DNA from: Streptomyces caelestis
GTDB lineage: Bacteria; Actinomycetota; Actinomycetes; Streptomycetales; Streptomycetaceae
NCBI RefSeq assembly: GCF_001279005.1
Contig: NZ_LGCN01000096.1
Span: 65,013 to 129,012, forward strand
Length of the DNA: 64,000 nt
Direction: 5' to 3'
Shown: positions 50,626 to 59,942 of the stretch, piece after piece
Numbering within the stretch: the stretch's first letter is position 1
Layout of the letters: every line of letters begins with the position of its first letter
Notes under the pieces: generated by a model
The model's input: the letters and a program-made list of their open reading frames with translations, nothing else
Databases searched by the model: none
Told to the model about the DNA's origin: nothing
Made by a program: the position numbers and the translations under genes

Positions 50626-51295
50626 TGCTCGTTCTCCTTCGTTCTCACGGTTGTCCGCCGCACGGCGGCCGCACACGCGCGGCGCCCCGCGGCCGGGGCG
50701 CGGTGCCGGGTCCGGAACACCACCGGCCTCCGCCGGGAGGAAAGTACGGCTCCGGGCGCAGGCGACCGGACCGGTTCCGCGCCGTCCCCGTTCTCGCCGA
50801 GCACCGCACCGCGCGCGGGGTGCCGCGTCCTCGCCTCCACGACGGCGGAATCGGATCGGTTCACGGCCACTGCGGCACCGTAGTGGGACCGGATGACCGG
50901 CAGGACCTCCGGGACGTCACTCCAGCGACCCCCGCGCGTCCCCTCCCGGTCACCTTCCCCCCGTCCCGCGGCGTGCGGATGTCGCGACCGGGGCGGTGGT
51001 GGCCTCGGCGCCCGTCAGCCGGTGCCGGCGACGACCGGCACGACGGCCAGGACGACGAGGACGGCGGTGGGAAAGGTCCGGGCGGCGGTGCGGTACCGGT
51101 GTGCTGACTGCATGGTGCGCGGGATCTCCTCGGGCATGGGCGCCTCGGTGTGAGGCGGCTCCCCTGCTGCTGAGGACGTGCGGCAGGGACACCGGGTTCA
51201 CCGGCGGGCCGGCCGTCAGGGGCGTCCGCCCCCGGCGGTGACGCGCGGCGCCCGCGCCCCGCGGGTGGTTCTCCGCGGACCCGCCCTGGTTCCCG
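50626..51295. other. Intergenic stretch with one possible tiny gene
   Basis: Between the lectin gene and the macro-domain gene I find only one plausible small ORF (51015-51113, listed separately). Other open frames have no ribosome site and no recognisable product. No clear promoter boxes could be set. Confidence 0.4.
51015..51113 (-). CDS. Possible 32-residue membrane peptide
   Basis: ATG 51113 opens a 32-codon frame. It encodes a basic N-terminus (HRYRTAARTFPT) followed by a single hydrophobic stretch (AVLVVLAVVPVVAGTG) and a stop. GAGGAG lies 12 nt upstream, longer than ideal. Streptomyces genomes contain many such short membrane peptides. This one is unproven and could be chance. Confidence 0.3.
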   Translation of the reverse strand: MQSAHRYRTAARTFPTAVLVVLAVVPVVAGTG

Positions 51296-51808
51296 TCAGC
51301 CGAGCTGCCGGGCGAACGCCTGGTACGCCCGGTCGTCGAAGAGGACGAACCTCACCTCTTCGACGGCGGTCGGCGTGCTGCGCACCGTCTCCACCGCGAT
51401 GCGGGCCGCGTCGTCCATCGGCCACCGGTACACGCCGGTGGAGACCGCCGGGAACGCGACCGTCCGGGCGCCCAGCTCGTCGGCCACGCGCAGCGACTCC
51501 CGGTAGCAGGAGGCGAGCGGCGCGGGATCGCTGCCCGGCCCCTGGTGCACCGGGCCGACGGTGTGGATCACCCAGCGGGCGTCGAGGCGGCCCGCGGTGG
51601 TGGCCACCGCCTGCCCGGTGGGGAGGCCCCTGCCGTACCTGGAGGCCCGCAGGGCGCGGCATTCGGCCAGGATCTCCGGTCCGCCCCGGCGGTGGATCGC
51701 GCCGTCCACGCCTCCCCCGCCGAGCAGGGACGAGTTGGCCGCGTTGACGATCGCGTCGGCGCTCTGGTGGGTGATGTCGCCCTGGACGAGCGTGATCGTG
51801 GTGGTCAT
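51296..51808 (-). CDS. Macro-domain protein (O-acetyl-ADP-ribose deacetylase type)
   Basis: The 170-residue protein matches the YmdB/MacroD group: [20 protein letters not shown], the glycine loop [16 protein letters not shown] with its catalytic Asp, [20 protein letters not shown], and [20 protein letters not shown] followed by [11 protein letters not shown]. It removes ADP-ribose or acetyl groups from (acetyl-)ADP-ribose. The start overlaps the flavoprotein stop by 4 nt (ATGA), so the two genes are co-translated. Confidence 0.92.
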   Translation of the reverse strand: MTTTITLVQGDITHQSADAIVNAANSSLLGGGGVDGAIHRRGGPEILAECRALRASRYGRGLPTGQAVATTAGRLDARWVIHTVGPVHQGPGSDPAPLASCYRESLRVADELGARTVAFPAVSTGVYRWPMDDAARIAVETVRSTPTAVEEVRFVLFDDRAYQAFARQLG

Positions 51809-53223
51809 GTCCGGCGCAGCCTCCTCCAGACGGCCTTCGCCGCGTTGTGCCCCGACATACCGTGCACACCGGGGCCGGGCGGGGTGGCCGACGAGCAGAT
51901 GAAGACGGCCGGGTGCGGGGTCGCGTAGGGGAACGGGGAGAGTTTGGGGCGCAGCAGGAGCTGGAGTCCGGAGACCGCGCCGGAGGCGATGTCTCCGCCG
52001 ACGTAGTTGGCGTTGCGGGCGGCGAGCTCGGGTGGTCCCGCGGTGGCGCGGGCCAGGACGCGGTCGCGGAAGCCGGGTGCGTAGCGCTCCAGTTGGCGCT
52101 CGATGGCGTCGGTGAGGTCGCCGGTCCAGCCGTTCGGCACATGGCCGTACGCCCAGAAGACGTGTTTGCCGGCCGGGGCCCGGGTGGGGTCGGCGACGCC
52201 GGGCTGCACGGTGATGAGGAAGGGCGCGTCGGGGGCGCGGCCCTCGCGGGAGGCGGCGCGCAGGGCGGCGGCGATCTCACCGCTGTCCGCGCCGATCTGC
52301 ACGGTGCCGGCCGTACGGGCCTGGGGCGCGGTCCACGGCACGGGGCCGTCCAGCGCGTAGTCGATCTTGAAGACGCCGGGGCCGTAGCGGTAGTTCGCGT
52401 AGTGGTCGCCGAAGCCCGCGATGCGGGCCAGGGCGGTGGGCGAGGTGTCGAAGACGTACGCCCGGGCCGGCGGCAGGTCGTCGAGGCGCTTGACCTCGTA
52501 GTCGGTGTGGATGCTGCCGCCGAGGTCCTCGAGATACGCGGCGAGGGCGTCGGAGACGGCCTGGGAGCCGCCCCTGGCGACGGGCCAGCCGCGGGCGTGC
52601 GCGGCGAGGGCGAAGACCAGCCCGACGGCGCCGGTGGCGAAGCCGCCGAGGGGGGCCATGACGTGGGCGACGAGGCCGGCGAACAGGGTGCGGGCCCGTT
52701 CGTCGCGGAAGCGGCGCGTGAGCCACGTCGACGGGGGCAGGCCGGCCAGGCCGAAGCGGGCGAGGGTGACCGGGTCGCGGGGCAGCGCGGTCAGCGGCAG
52801 CGACATGAAGTCGCGGACCAGGGTGTCCCACTTGGGCAGGAAGGGGGCGACGAGGCGGCGGTAGGCGCCGGCGTCGCGCGGTCCGAAGGAGGCGGCCGTC
52901 TCCCCGACCGACCGGGACAGCACGGCCGCCGTGCCGTCCGGGAAGGGGTGGGCCATGGGGAGTTCCGGGTGCAGCCACTCCAGGCCGTAGCGATCCAGCG
53001 GCAGGGCGCGGAACGCGGGTGAGTTGACGGCGAGGGGGTGGGCGGCGGCACACGGGTCGTGGCGGAAGCCGGGGAGGGTGAGTTCCTCGGTGCGGGAGCC
53101 GCCGCCGACGGTGCCCTTCGCCTCGAACAGGGCCACCGAGAAGCCGCGCCGGGCCAGCTCCACGGCAGCGGTCAGCCCGTTCGGCCCCGCACCCACCACG
53201 ACCGCATCGAGCATCGACGGCAC
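51805..53223 (-). CDS. CrtI-like FAD-dependent oxidoreductase
   Basis: The start is GTG 53223, with GGAG 7 nt upstream; ATG 53214 is an alternative. The 472-residue protein has the FAD motif [20 protein letters not shown], followed by [16 protein letters not shown], and the C-terminal FAD-binding block [20 protein letters not shown]. The middle ([20 protein letters not shown]) is typical of phytoene desaturase-like proteins. No carotenoid genes are nearby, so the substrate is open; eukaryotic relatives include PYROXD2. The macro-domain gene follows with overlap. Confidence 0.85.
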   Translation of the reverse strand: MPSMLDAVVVGAGPNGLTAAVELARRGFSVALFEAKGTVGGGSRTEELTLPGFRHDPCAAAHPLAVNSPAFRALPLDRYGLEWLHPELPMAHPFPDGTAAVLSRSVGETAASFGPRDAGAYRRLVAPFLPKWDTLVRDFMSLPLTALPRDPVTLARFGLAGLPPSTWLTRRFRDERARTLFAGLVAHVMAPLGGFATGAVGLVFALAAHARGWPVARGGSQAVSDALAAYLEDLGGSIHTDYEVKRLDDLPPARAYVFDTSPTALARIAGFGDHYANYRYGPGVFKIDYALDGPVPWTAPQARTAGTVQIGADSGEIAAALRAASREGRAPDAPFLITVQPGVADPTRAPAGKHVFWAYGHVPNGWTGDLTDAIERQLERYAPGFRDRVLARATAGPPELAARNANYVGGDIASGAVSGLQLLLRPKLSPFPYATPHPAVFICSSATPPGPGVHGMSGHNAAKAVWRRLRRT

Positions 53224-53315
53224 CTTCGGACTCCTTCGTCAGCCGACGGCCACTGGGGATCAGGATATGCCGGGCCGCCGGCGTTCTCCCGGGGCCTGCG
53301 GGCGGGGGATCGGTC

Positions 53316-54161
53316 TCAGGCTCCGGCCGCCAGCAGTTCCACCACCCGGCGGGCCGTGGCCGCGTCGCGGGCCGCGGTGAAGGGCAGGGTGTTGCCTCCC
53401 CTGATGCCGAAGGGCCTGCCCGCACGGGTGAGGTGGGCGCCGCCCGCCTCCTCCACGAGGAGCAGACCGGCCGCGTGGTCCCACGCGGCTTCCCAGCTGA
53501 ACGCGGTCGCGTCGGACTCGCCGCGGGCGAGGGCCAGGTACTCCAGTCCGGCCGAGCCGCAGGCGCGGGGGGCCACGCCGTCCGTCCACAGACCGAGCAG
53601 GGCGCGCTTCTGCTCGTCCGTGGTGTAGTCCGGGTGGGAGGTGGCCACGCGGAGGTCGCGGCCGGGTTCCGGGGAGCCCGCGCGCAGCCGCTCGCCGTCG
53701 AGGTGCGCGCCCTGTCCCCGTACGGCCGTGGCGAACTGGTCTCGGGCGGGGGCGTAGGTCCAGGAGGCGTGCACGACTCCGCCCCGTGCGAGGGCGACCA
53801 GGGTGCAGAAGCCGGTGTCGCCGTGCACGAACTGGCGGGTGCCGTCGACGGGGTCGACGATCCACACCGGCGCCTCGCCCTGTATCGCCTCGTACGACGC
53901 CGGGTTGGCGTGCACCGCCTCCTCGCCGACCACGACCGAACCGGGCAGCAGGGCGGCGAGCGCGTCCGTGAGGTACAGCTCGGCGTTGCGGTCGGCGTCC
54001 GTCACCAGGTCGTGCGGGCCGCTCTTGAGGTCCACCTCGTGGTCGGCGAGCCGCCGCCAGCGGGGCACGATCTCCTTCGCCGCGGCCTTGCGGACCAGTT
54101 CCTCCACGTCGGAGGCGTGCCGGGCGAGAAACTCGTCGATGGTTTCGTTGGTCTCGATCAT
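53316..54161 (-). CDS. Inositol monophosphatase-family phosphatase
   Basis: I choose ATG 54161 (281 residues), where the conserved helix begins (NETIDEFLARHASDVEELV). The metal site is intact: LVTDADRNAELYLTDAL, GEEAV, WIVDPVDGTRQFVHGDTGF and the late FSWEAAWDHAAGLLLVEEAG. Family members hydrolyse inositol phosphate, histidinol phosphate, fructose bisphosphate or PAP. The DPVDGTRQFVHG variant is frequent in actinobacterial histidinol-phosphatase-like enzymes, so the substrate is uncertain. GGAGG is only 1 nt from this ATG, so the exact start is open. Confidence 0.85.
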   Translation of the reverse strand: MIETNETIDEFLARHASDVEELVRKAAAKEIVPRWRRLADHEVDLKSGPHDLVTDADRNAELYLTDALAALLPGSVVVGEEAVHANPASYEAIQGEAPVWIVDPVDGTRQFVHGDTGFCTLVALARGGVVHASWTYAPARDQFATAVRGQGAHLDGERLRAGSPEPGRDLRVATSHPDYTTDEQKRALLGLWTDGVAPRACGSAGLEYLALARGESDATAFSWEAAWDHAAGLLLVEEAGGAHLTRAGRPFGIRGGNTLPFTAARDAATARRVVELLAAGA

Positions 54162-54261
54162 GCCTCCATGAGAGCACGCGCCACTGACAATCCCCGCCCG
54201 CCCGGTGCACAGCGGGTGGAATCGGGATGAAAATGGGGTGCCCGCCCACGGCGCCATGGGC

Positions 54262-56091
54262 TCAGCGGCCCACCGCGTAGCCCTGCATGCCGCGCGGGTT
54301 GGCCGCCGCGGAGAGGACGCCGGTGGCCGGGTCCCGGGCGACGGCGCAGAGCCGGCCCTCCGACCAGGCGTCGCCGACGATCACCTCGTGGCCGCGGCGG
54401 CGCAGCTCCGTCACCACCGCCGGGTCCGTGCGGGACTCGACGGTGACGCTGCCGGGGCGCATGCCCCGCGGGTGGAAGGAGCCGGGGAAGCTGTCGTTGT
54501 GCCAGTTGGGGGCGTCGACGGCGCCCTGGAGGTCGAGTCCGCCGCGCACCCGCTCGCGCAGGGCGACCGCGAGGAAGAAGTGCAGCTGCCACTGGTCCTG
54601 CTGGTCCCCGCCGGGCGTGCCGAACGCCATGACGGGCACCCCGTCGCGCAGGGCCATGGACGGGGTGAGGGTGGTGCGGGGTCGGCGGCCGGGGGTGAGG
54701 GTGCCCGGCAGGCCCTCCTCCAGCCACGTCATCTGCAGCCGGGTGCCGAGCGGGAAGCCGAGTTCGGGGACGACGGGGTTGGACTGGAGCCAGCCGCCGC
54801 TGGGGGTGGCCGCGATCATGTTGCCCCAGCGGTCGACGACGTCCAGGTGGCAGGTGTCGCCGCGGGTGCCGCCGTCGGCGAGGACGTCGGGTTCGCCGGG
54901 CACGGGGGACGTGGGGCTCTTGGCGACGGTGGGCTCCCCGACGCCCATCGGGCCGGCGCCGGGCTCGTCGGTGGCCACGACGCACGCGTGGGCGCTCAGC
55001 CGGGGGGTGCGCCCGCCGGGGCTGCCGGGCCGCAGGTCGTGGGAGGCGCGGGGGCCGATCCCGGTTCGCCGCTCGGCGTTGTACCCGGCCGACAGCAGGT
55101 CGTCGAGCGGCACCTCGGCCGCGTCCCCGTACCAGGCCTCGCGGTCGGCCATGGCGAGCTTGCAGCCCTCGATCAGCAGGTGCAGGTAGTCGGCGGAGCC
55201 GTAACGGGGCAGTTCCGGGGGGAGCAGGGCGAGTTGCTGGAGCAGGACCGGGCCCTGGCTCCAGGGGCCGGCCTTGCACACGGTCCAGCCGTTCCAGTCG
55301 TACGTCACCGGGGTCTCGTAGGTCGCGGACCAGCCGGCGAGGTCGGCGGCGGTCAGCGTGCCGGCGTGGCGCTCCCCGCTGGTGTCCATGGTCGGGCGCC
55401 CGGCCTGCCGGACCAGTGCGTCGGCTATGAAGCCGGTCCGCCACACCTCCCGCGCGGCGTCGATCCGCGCCTCCCGGTCGCCCGCCCCGGCGACCTCGGC
55501 GAGCAGACGCTTCCAGGTGGCGGCGAGGGCGGGGTTGCGCAGCAGTTCGCCGGGGCGCGGGGCGCGGCCGCCGGGCAGGTACACCTCGGCCGAGGAGGTC
55601 CACTCCGTCTCGAACAGCTCGCGCACCGTCTCGACGGTCCGGCCGACGCGCTCCACGGGCGGGTGCCCGTCCTCGGCGTACCCGATGGCGTACTTGAGGA
55701 CGTCGGCGAGGGTCTTGGTGCCGTGGTCGCGCAGCAGGAGCATCCAGGCGTCGAAGGCGCCGGGCACGGGCGCGGCGAGCGGTCCGGTGCCGGGGACGAG
55801 GTCCAGGCCGAGCCCCTTGTAGTGGGCGACGGTCGCCCCGGCCGGGGCGACGCCCTGCCCGCACAGCACCCGCACCTCACCGCCGGCCGGCGCGAGCAGG
55901 ATCGGCACCTCACCGGCCGGGCCGTTGAGGTGCGGTTCGACGACGTGCAGCACGAAGGCTCCGGCCACGGCGGCGTCGTAGGCGTTGCCGCCGTCCTCCA
56001 GCACGGCCATCGCCGACTGCGAGGCCAGCCAGTGGGTGGAGGACACCATGCCGAAGGTGCCTTGAAGTGTGGGTCGAGTCGTGAACTGCAT
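54262..56091 (-). CDS. ggt: Gamma-glutamyltransferase family protein
   Basis: The 609-residue product starts at ATG 56091 behind GAGGTGAG. TLQGTFGMVSSTHWLASQSA and AVLEDGGNAYDAAVAGAF are the usual N-terminal blocks. The autoprocessing nucleophile is Thr413 in GDTCHLDVVDRWGNMIAATP, and the C-terminal GTPGGDQQDQWQLHFFL is conserved. No signal peptide is seen, so it may act inside the cell, like several actinobacterial members. The family cleaves gamma-glutamyl bonds of glutathione-like peptides or acylates cephalosporins. A decayed copy of its 5' end lies at 63556-63650. Confidence 0.88.
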   Translation of the reverse strand: MQFTTRPTLQGTFGMVSSTHWLASQSAMAVLEDGGNAYDAAVAGAFVLHVVEPHLNGPAGEVPILLAPAGGEVRVLCGQGVAPAGATVAHYKGLGLDLVPGTGPLAAPVPGAFDAWMLLLRDHGTKTLADVLKYAIGYAEDGHPPVERVGRTVETVRELFETEWTSSAEVYLPGGRAPRPGELLRNPALAATWKRLLAEVAGAGDREARIDAAREVWRTGFIADALVRQAGRPTMDTSGERHAGTLTAADLAGWSATYETPVTYDWNGWTVCKAGPWSQGPVLLQQLALLPPELPRYGSADYLHLLIEGCKLAMADREAWYGDAAEVPLDDLLSAGYNAERRTGIGPRASHDLRPGSPGGRTPRLSAHACVVATDEPGAGPMGVGEPTVAKSPTSPVPGEPDVLADGGTRGDTCHLDVVDRWGNMIAATPSGGWLQSNPVVPELGFPLGTRLQMTWLEEGLPGTLTPGRRPRTTLTPSMALRDGVPVMAFGTPGGDQQDQWQLHFFLAVALRERVRGGLDLQGAVDAPNWHNDSFPGSFHPRGMRPGSVTVESRTDPAVVTELRRRGHEVIVGDAWSEGRLCAVARDPATGVLSAAANPRGMQGYAVGR

Positions 56092-56439
56092 CTCTCACCT
56101 CGGTGTTCGCGGGCGTCGGTCGATCCATCCAACATCGAGCGCCCCGCGGGGAGAGTCCGGGGAGGATGAGCGTGTGGCCATCTCCTGCGCACGACCCCGT
56201 CGCCCCTCCGCCCGGGTCGGGCTGTCGGCGTCGGCCGCACACAACGTGGCACGAACCCGAAACGCTCTGGAGGACGCATCTGCCCAGGCCGGCGATGACT
56301 CGATCCATGACACCGCAGGTCCGCGCCACCAGGCGGACATCTACGCCCGAGTACCTCGCGACGTCTTGAATCGGTCTTGAAGTCAAAGCTCGGCGCTGGA
56401 TAGATCCTTGCGGGTACACGACCGATCGGGGGGGAACGC
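56092..56439. promoter_or_regulatory. Divergent region between ggt and the broken SARP gene, with direct repeats
   Basis: This 348-bp gap holds no gene. GTCTTGAA occurs at 56363-56370 and again at 56374-56381, an exact 11-bp period on the side of the DNA facing the broken regulator. Heptamer repeats at 11 bp are the usual binding pattern of SARP/AfsR activators. GATAGAT near 56399-56405 could be the -10. Confidence 0.5.
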
Positions 56440-57604
56440 ATGGCGGTGCGGTTCAAGGTGCTGGGCGCCCTCGACCCGGATGCCGCACAGGCGTTCCGGT
56501 TGCTCGGTCTCGCCCCCCTGCCCCGACCTCGGCCTGTCCGCCGCCGCCAGCCTCACCGCCCTCCCCGTGTCACAGGTGCGCTTGCTGCTGCGCAGACTTC
56601 AGGCCGCACACCTGGTCCAGGAACACGCCCCCGGCCGTTATCGCATGCACGACCTCATCCGCCTCTACGCCGCCGAACGGGCGCGGGAGGAACCGACCGA
56701 CGACAGCGACGAGGCGCTGTCGAGGCTGGTGGATTTCCACCTCCGTACAGCTCATACCGCCGCCGGGCGGTCGGACCCGCATCGGGACCAGATCCACCTT
56801 GCCGCTGCCCGGCAAGGTGTCGTGCCACAGGAATTGACGGACAGCGGTGCAGCCTTGGCCTGGTTCACCGCCGAACACCCCGTGCTGCTCGGTACCGTCG
56901 ACACCGCGGTCACCGCTCGTCTCGACGCACAGGTCTGGCAGCTGGCCCAGGCCCTCGAGACGTTCTTCGACCATCGCGGTCATTGGCACGACTGGGCAGC
57001 CAACCAGCACACCGCCCTCAAGGCCGCACAGCGACTGGGCGACCGGTCCTGGCAGGCGGGGGCGCACCGCAGCCTCGGCAGCGTCTACACCCAGATGGGC
57101 CGACTCGACGACGGACACACCCACTTCCGCCGGGCACCGGACCTCTATGGACACCTGGACGATCGGATCAACCAGGCCCACACCCACCGCGGCCTGGGCT
57201 GGGTGCGCGACCGACAGGGGCGCCGGCTCGACGCACTCGACCACAACGAGCGGGCGCTGGCCCTCTACCGGCAGACCGGGCACAGGACCGGCCAGGCCAA
57301 GGACCTGAACAACGCCGGCTGGCTGCACATCATGCTCGGCGACTACCGGCAGGCACTCGACTACTCCGCCCAGGCCGTGGCCGTCAACCAGGAGACCGGT
57401 GACCGGCACGGCGAGGCGGGAGCGTGGGACAGCCTCGGCGACACCCACCTTGCCGCCGGCGACCCCGACGCGGCCCGGCCGGCCTGGCGCCAGGCCCTGA
57501 AGATCGCCGATGAGATCGGCCACCCCTCCGCCGGTGAACTCCGCGACAAGCTCAGCGAGCTCACCCCCGACGAGGGAACCGGCCGCCGACGCGCCGGCGA
57601 CTGA
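56440..57604 (+). pseudogene. AfsR/SARP-type regulator with internal deletion and frameshift
   Basis: The frame at ATG 56440 starts like an AfsR-type SARP (MAVRFKVLGA) but jumps at once to the far end of the NB-ARC region (LDPDAAQAFRLLGLAP), so the DNA-binding, BTAD and ATPase domains are missing. At the C-run near 56510-56516 the homologous reading moves to the next frame (PDLGLSAAASLTALPVSQVR) and stays open to 57604. That part contains winged-helix-like RYRMHDLIRLYAAERA and then TPR repeats (AHRSLGSVYTQMGRLDDGHT, DLNNAGWLHIMLGDYRQALD). It cannot make a working activator, although the TPR part might still be expressed. Confidence 0.75.
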
Positions 57605-57645
57605 CCCTTGTCGCGCGGGCGGCACCTGTTCAGGAGTGTGCTTTT

Positions 57646-57679
57646 TTTGTATTTTTCCCATCTTTTCGACGACTAGCGT
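57646..57679 (+). promoter_or_regulatory. Peptide-gene promoter, cluster element TTTGTAT-N21-TAGCGT
   Basis: TTTGTAT at 57646-57652 and TAGCGT at 57674-57679 are 21 bp apart. TAGCGT fits TANNNT and lies about 52 bp before ATG 57731. The same two blocks at identical spacing precede mauE. Two heptamers with an 11-bp period (TGTATTT, CATCTTT) end 8 bp before the -10, the usual placement of SARP sites. The surrounding T-rich tract is unusual for this genome. Confidence 0.65.
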
Positions 57680-57730
57680 GATGACCGCAAGGAAGTACCC
57701 AACCCGGCGGAATCACAGGAGGATTCACGC

Positions 57731-57946
57731 ATGCTCAAGCACATCGAAGCCATGGGTGCCCGTATGGTGGCGCTCGTGGCCCCCTCGCTGACCGCGGAGG
57801 CAGCCGCTGCCGAGGTCTGTTACGACGAGTACTCCCACTGCGCCCGCGGCTGCAATTGGGGCCGCAACCGTCTGGCCTACGACCGGATCTGCAACGGGCA
57901 GTACCGCTACACCTGGTACGCCGACTGCGGCACGTGCGCCGACTGA
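57731..57946 (+). CDS. Six-cysteine precursor-like secreted peptide
   Basis: ATG 57731 has a perfect AGGAGG at 57717-57722. The 71-residue product splits into a leader of about 27 residues (LKHIEAMGARMVALVAPSLT then AEAAAA), weakly hydrophobic and ending in Ala-x-Ala sites for a signal peptidase, and a core of about 44 residues. The core has Cys30, 37, 41, 54, 66 and 69, is rich in Tyr/Trp (Y31, Y34, W43, Y50, Y58, Y60, W62, Y63) and basic in the middle. Six Cys suggest three disulfides. Exporter, redox, signal-peptidase and activator genes lie next to it. Function unknown; an antimicrobial or signalling peptide is my inference. Confidence 0.75.
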   Translation: MLKHIEAMGARMVALVAPSLTAEAAAAEVCYDEYSHCARGCNWGRNRLAYDRICNGQYRYTWYADCGTCAD

Positions 57947-57967
57947 TCAGCGTCTTCGGTGATGTGT

Positions 57968-58002
57968 ACGGCCCCGGCCTCCTCCTGGAGGGCCGGGGCC
58001 GT
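57968..58002 (+). terminator. Terminator after the peptide gene
   Basis: ACGGCCCCGGCC at 57968-57979 pairs with 57991-58002 over 12 bp, and the inner CTCC/GGAG can extend it. It starts 21 bp after the peptide stop and lies between convergent genes. Confidence 0.65.
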
Positions 58003-58067
58003 TCGCGCTGCGCCGTATGTCGGCAGGAGTCTCACCGGTGGGCACACCGGGCGATCCACGGTCCGTG

Positions 58068-59942
58068 TCACCTGGACAGGTCCGCCTCCGCCTCATCCGG
58101 CTCGCGGTACCCGCGGGACTGCGTCCTGAACAGTCGGGCGTATATGCCCCCGGCGGCGAGGAGGCGCCCGTGGTCGCCTTGCTCGGCGATCCGTCCGTCG
58201 CTGAGCACCGCGATGTGGTCGGCCGCCCTCGTCGTTCCCATGCGATGGGAGATCAGCAGGCTGGTGCGCCCCGCCCGGTACTCCCCCAGCCTCTTGTGGA
58301 TCTCGTACTCGGCCTCCGCGTCGAGCCCGGAGCTGGGTTCGTCCAGGATGAGCAGGTCCCGGTCGTCGCGGAGGAACGCCCGCGCCAGGGCCACCCGCTG
58401 CCACTGGCCTCCGGACAACAGCATTCCGGAAGCGGGATCGTCGTCGGCGGGGTTCTCGAACATCCTGCTGAGGAAGGTGTCGTACCCGTGAGGCAGTCCG
58501 TCGATCAGGTCGTGGACTCCAGCGCGCCGGGCGGCCACCGCGACGCGAGGCCGGTCCCCGAGGGCGGAGAGGTCGCCGAGCCCTATGTTCTCTCCCGCGG
58601 TGAGGTCGTAGCAGGTGTAGTCCTGGAACACCGCGCTCATCCGCTCCCGCAGCTCGGCCGGGTCGAGGTCGCGCAGGTCGACGCCGTCCCACAGCACCAC
58701 ACCGCGGGTCGGATCGTAGAGTCGGCACAACAGCTTGACCAAGGTGGACTTCCCCTCGCCGTTGTGTCCGACCAGGGCCGTGGTCTCCCCGCTCGCGATG
58801 AACAGGTCGACTCCGCGCAGGATCCATGGCTGGTCCTCGGCATAGCGAAACCACACCCCACGGAACTCGATGCCCCGGCGCAGCGGCGGTACGGCGCATG
58901 CCGCCGCGGGCACGGGGAGGGTCGACGGGGTACGCATGACAGCCTGGTGGTGGCCGAACATCAGCATCGCGTCATGCACGCCGGACAGACTTCTTACGAC
59001 GCTTGCGAGGGAACCCTGCGCACCGGCCACGGAGGCGGCGAACATGGCGACGTCGCCGGCGGTGAACTCTCCCGACAGCGCCGCCCGGGTGGCCCAGACC
59101 AGCCCCGCGCCGGCCACCGCCGCGGACAACAGTGACAGCCCGCCCTGAGTGTGCAGCGCGCGCCGGTCCAGCCGGTCCTTGGCCGCATTGATGGTGCGCA
59201 TCTCGCTGAGCATCCTGCCGCGCAGGAACCCTGCGAGGCCGAAGAGACGGACCTCCTTGGCCGCCTTCAGGTCACGCAGGAGATCCGTGTAGAAGATCTC
59301 CCGGCGTTCGGCCGGTCCCAGCCGCCAGCGCAGACCCGCCCGGCGCCGGTTGAGTGCTGTCTCCGCCAGCAGTGCGGGAATCACCGCTGCCGTCACCACG
59401 CCGGCCATGACGGGGCTGAGCAGAATGAGCGCGACGAGGAATCCGCCGAGGGTGAGCCCGCCCTGCAGCAGACCCAGCAGACTGGTGAGGATCTGCCCGG
59501 GGCTCTCGCTCCCCGCCTGCTGCGCCAGCATGAGCCGGTTGTGGAAGCGGGGGTCCTCCAGCTGGGCCAGCCCCTGAAGAGTTCCCGTCTTGGTGAACAA
59601 CCGGTCCCTGACGGTGAGTTTCACTCTGCGTGACAGTCGGTTCCCCGCGTACACCGCGGCGTGGGGAACCAGCGCGGAGATCACCCCGGCGGCCGCCAAT
59701 GACCCGGCCCACACGAGAAGGTGGCGCAGTGCTCCGGGGGACGGCTGAGTGATGCCGTCGAGGAGGAGCTTGGTGAGCCAGGCGGACAGCACGGGCGCCC
59801 CGCCGGCGCAGAGAGCCGCCAGGACGAGGAGGGCAACGGCGGAGGGATCGGCACGGCAGGCCAGGGCGAGGGCGACCAGCACATCCTTCAGCCGTCCCCG
59901 GTCGGCCTCGTCGGACCGTGGCCGCGCTGCGGGGCTCCTCAC
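58068..59942 (-). CDS. ABC exporter (membrane plus ATPase), peptide-cluster member
   Basis: The 624-residue half-transporter starts at GTG 59942, overlapping the redoxin stop by 4 nt. Its first 320 residues carry six membrane helices (SAVALLVLAALCAGGAPVLS onward), and the rest is the ATPase: Walker A GHNGEGKST (Lys398, with Glu where most have Ala or Ser), Q-loop SAVFQDYTCYDL, signature MLLSGGQWQRVA, Walker B LLILDEPSSGLD and H-loop ISHR. There is no N-terminal C39 peptidase, so leader removal must be done elsewhere, probably by the S26 peptidase of the cluster. It likely exports the six-Cys peptide as a homodimer. Confidence 0.88.
   Translation of the reverse strand: MRSPAARPRSDEADRGRLKDVLVALALACRADPSAVALLVLAALCAGGAPVLSAWLTKLLLDGITQPSPGALRHLLVWAGSLAAAGVISALVPHAAVYAGNRLSRRVKLTVRDRLFTKTGTLQGLAQLEDPRFHNRLMLAQQAGSESPGQILTSLLGLLQGGLTLGGFLVALILLSPVMAGVVTAAVIPALLAETALNRRRAGLRWRLGPAERREIFYTDLLRDLKAAKEVRLFGLAGFLRGRMLSEMRTINAAKDRLDRRALHTQGGLSLLSAAVAGAGLVWATRAALSGEFTAGDVAMFAASVAGAQGSLASVVRSLSGVHDAMLMFGHHQAVMRTPSTLPVPAAACAVPPLRRGIEFRGVWFRYAEDQPWILRGVDLFIASGETTALVGHNGEGKSTLVKLLCRLYDPTRGVVLWDGVDLRDLDPAELRERMSAVFQDYTCYDLTAGENIGLGDLSALGDRPRVAVAARRAGVHDLIDGLPHGYDTFLSRMFENPADDDPASGMLLSGGQWQRVALARAFLRDDRDLLILDEPSSGLDAEAEYEIHKRLGEYRAGRTSLLISHRMGTTRAADHIAVLSDGRIAEQGDHGRLLAAGGIYARLFRTQSRGYREPDEAEADLSR

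Noticed and set aside
51805..53223. Carotenoid biosynthesis locus
   Set aside because: The CrtI-like flavoprotein has no crtE, crtB or crtY neighbours, so phytoene desaturation cannot be claimed.
57731..57946. Lanthipeptide, thiopeptide or lasso precursor
   Set aside because: No LanB/LanC/LanM, YcaO, lasso cyclase or radical-SAM gene lies nearby, and the core is Cys-rich but poor in Ser and Thr.
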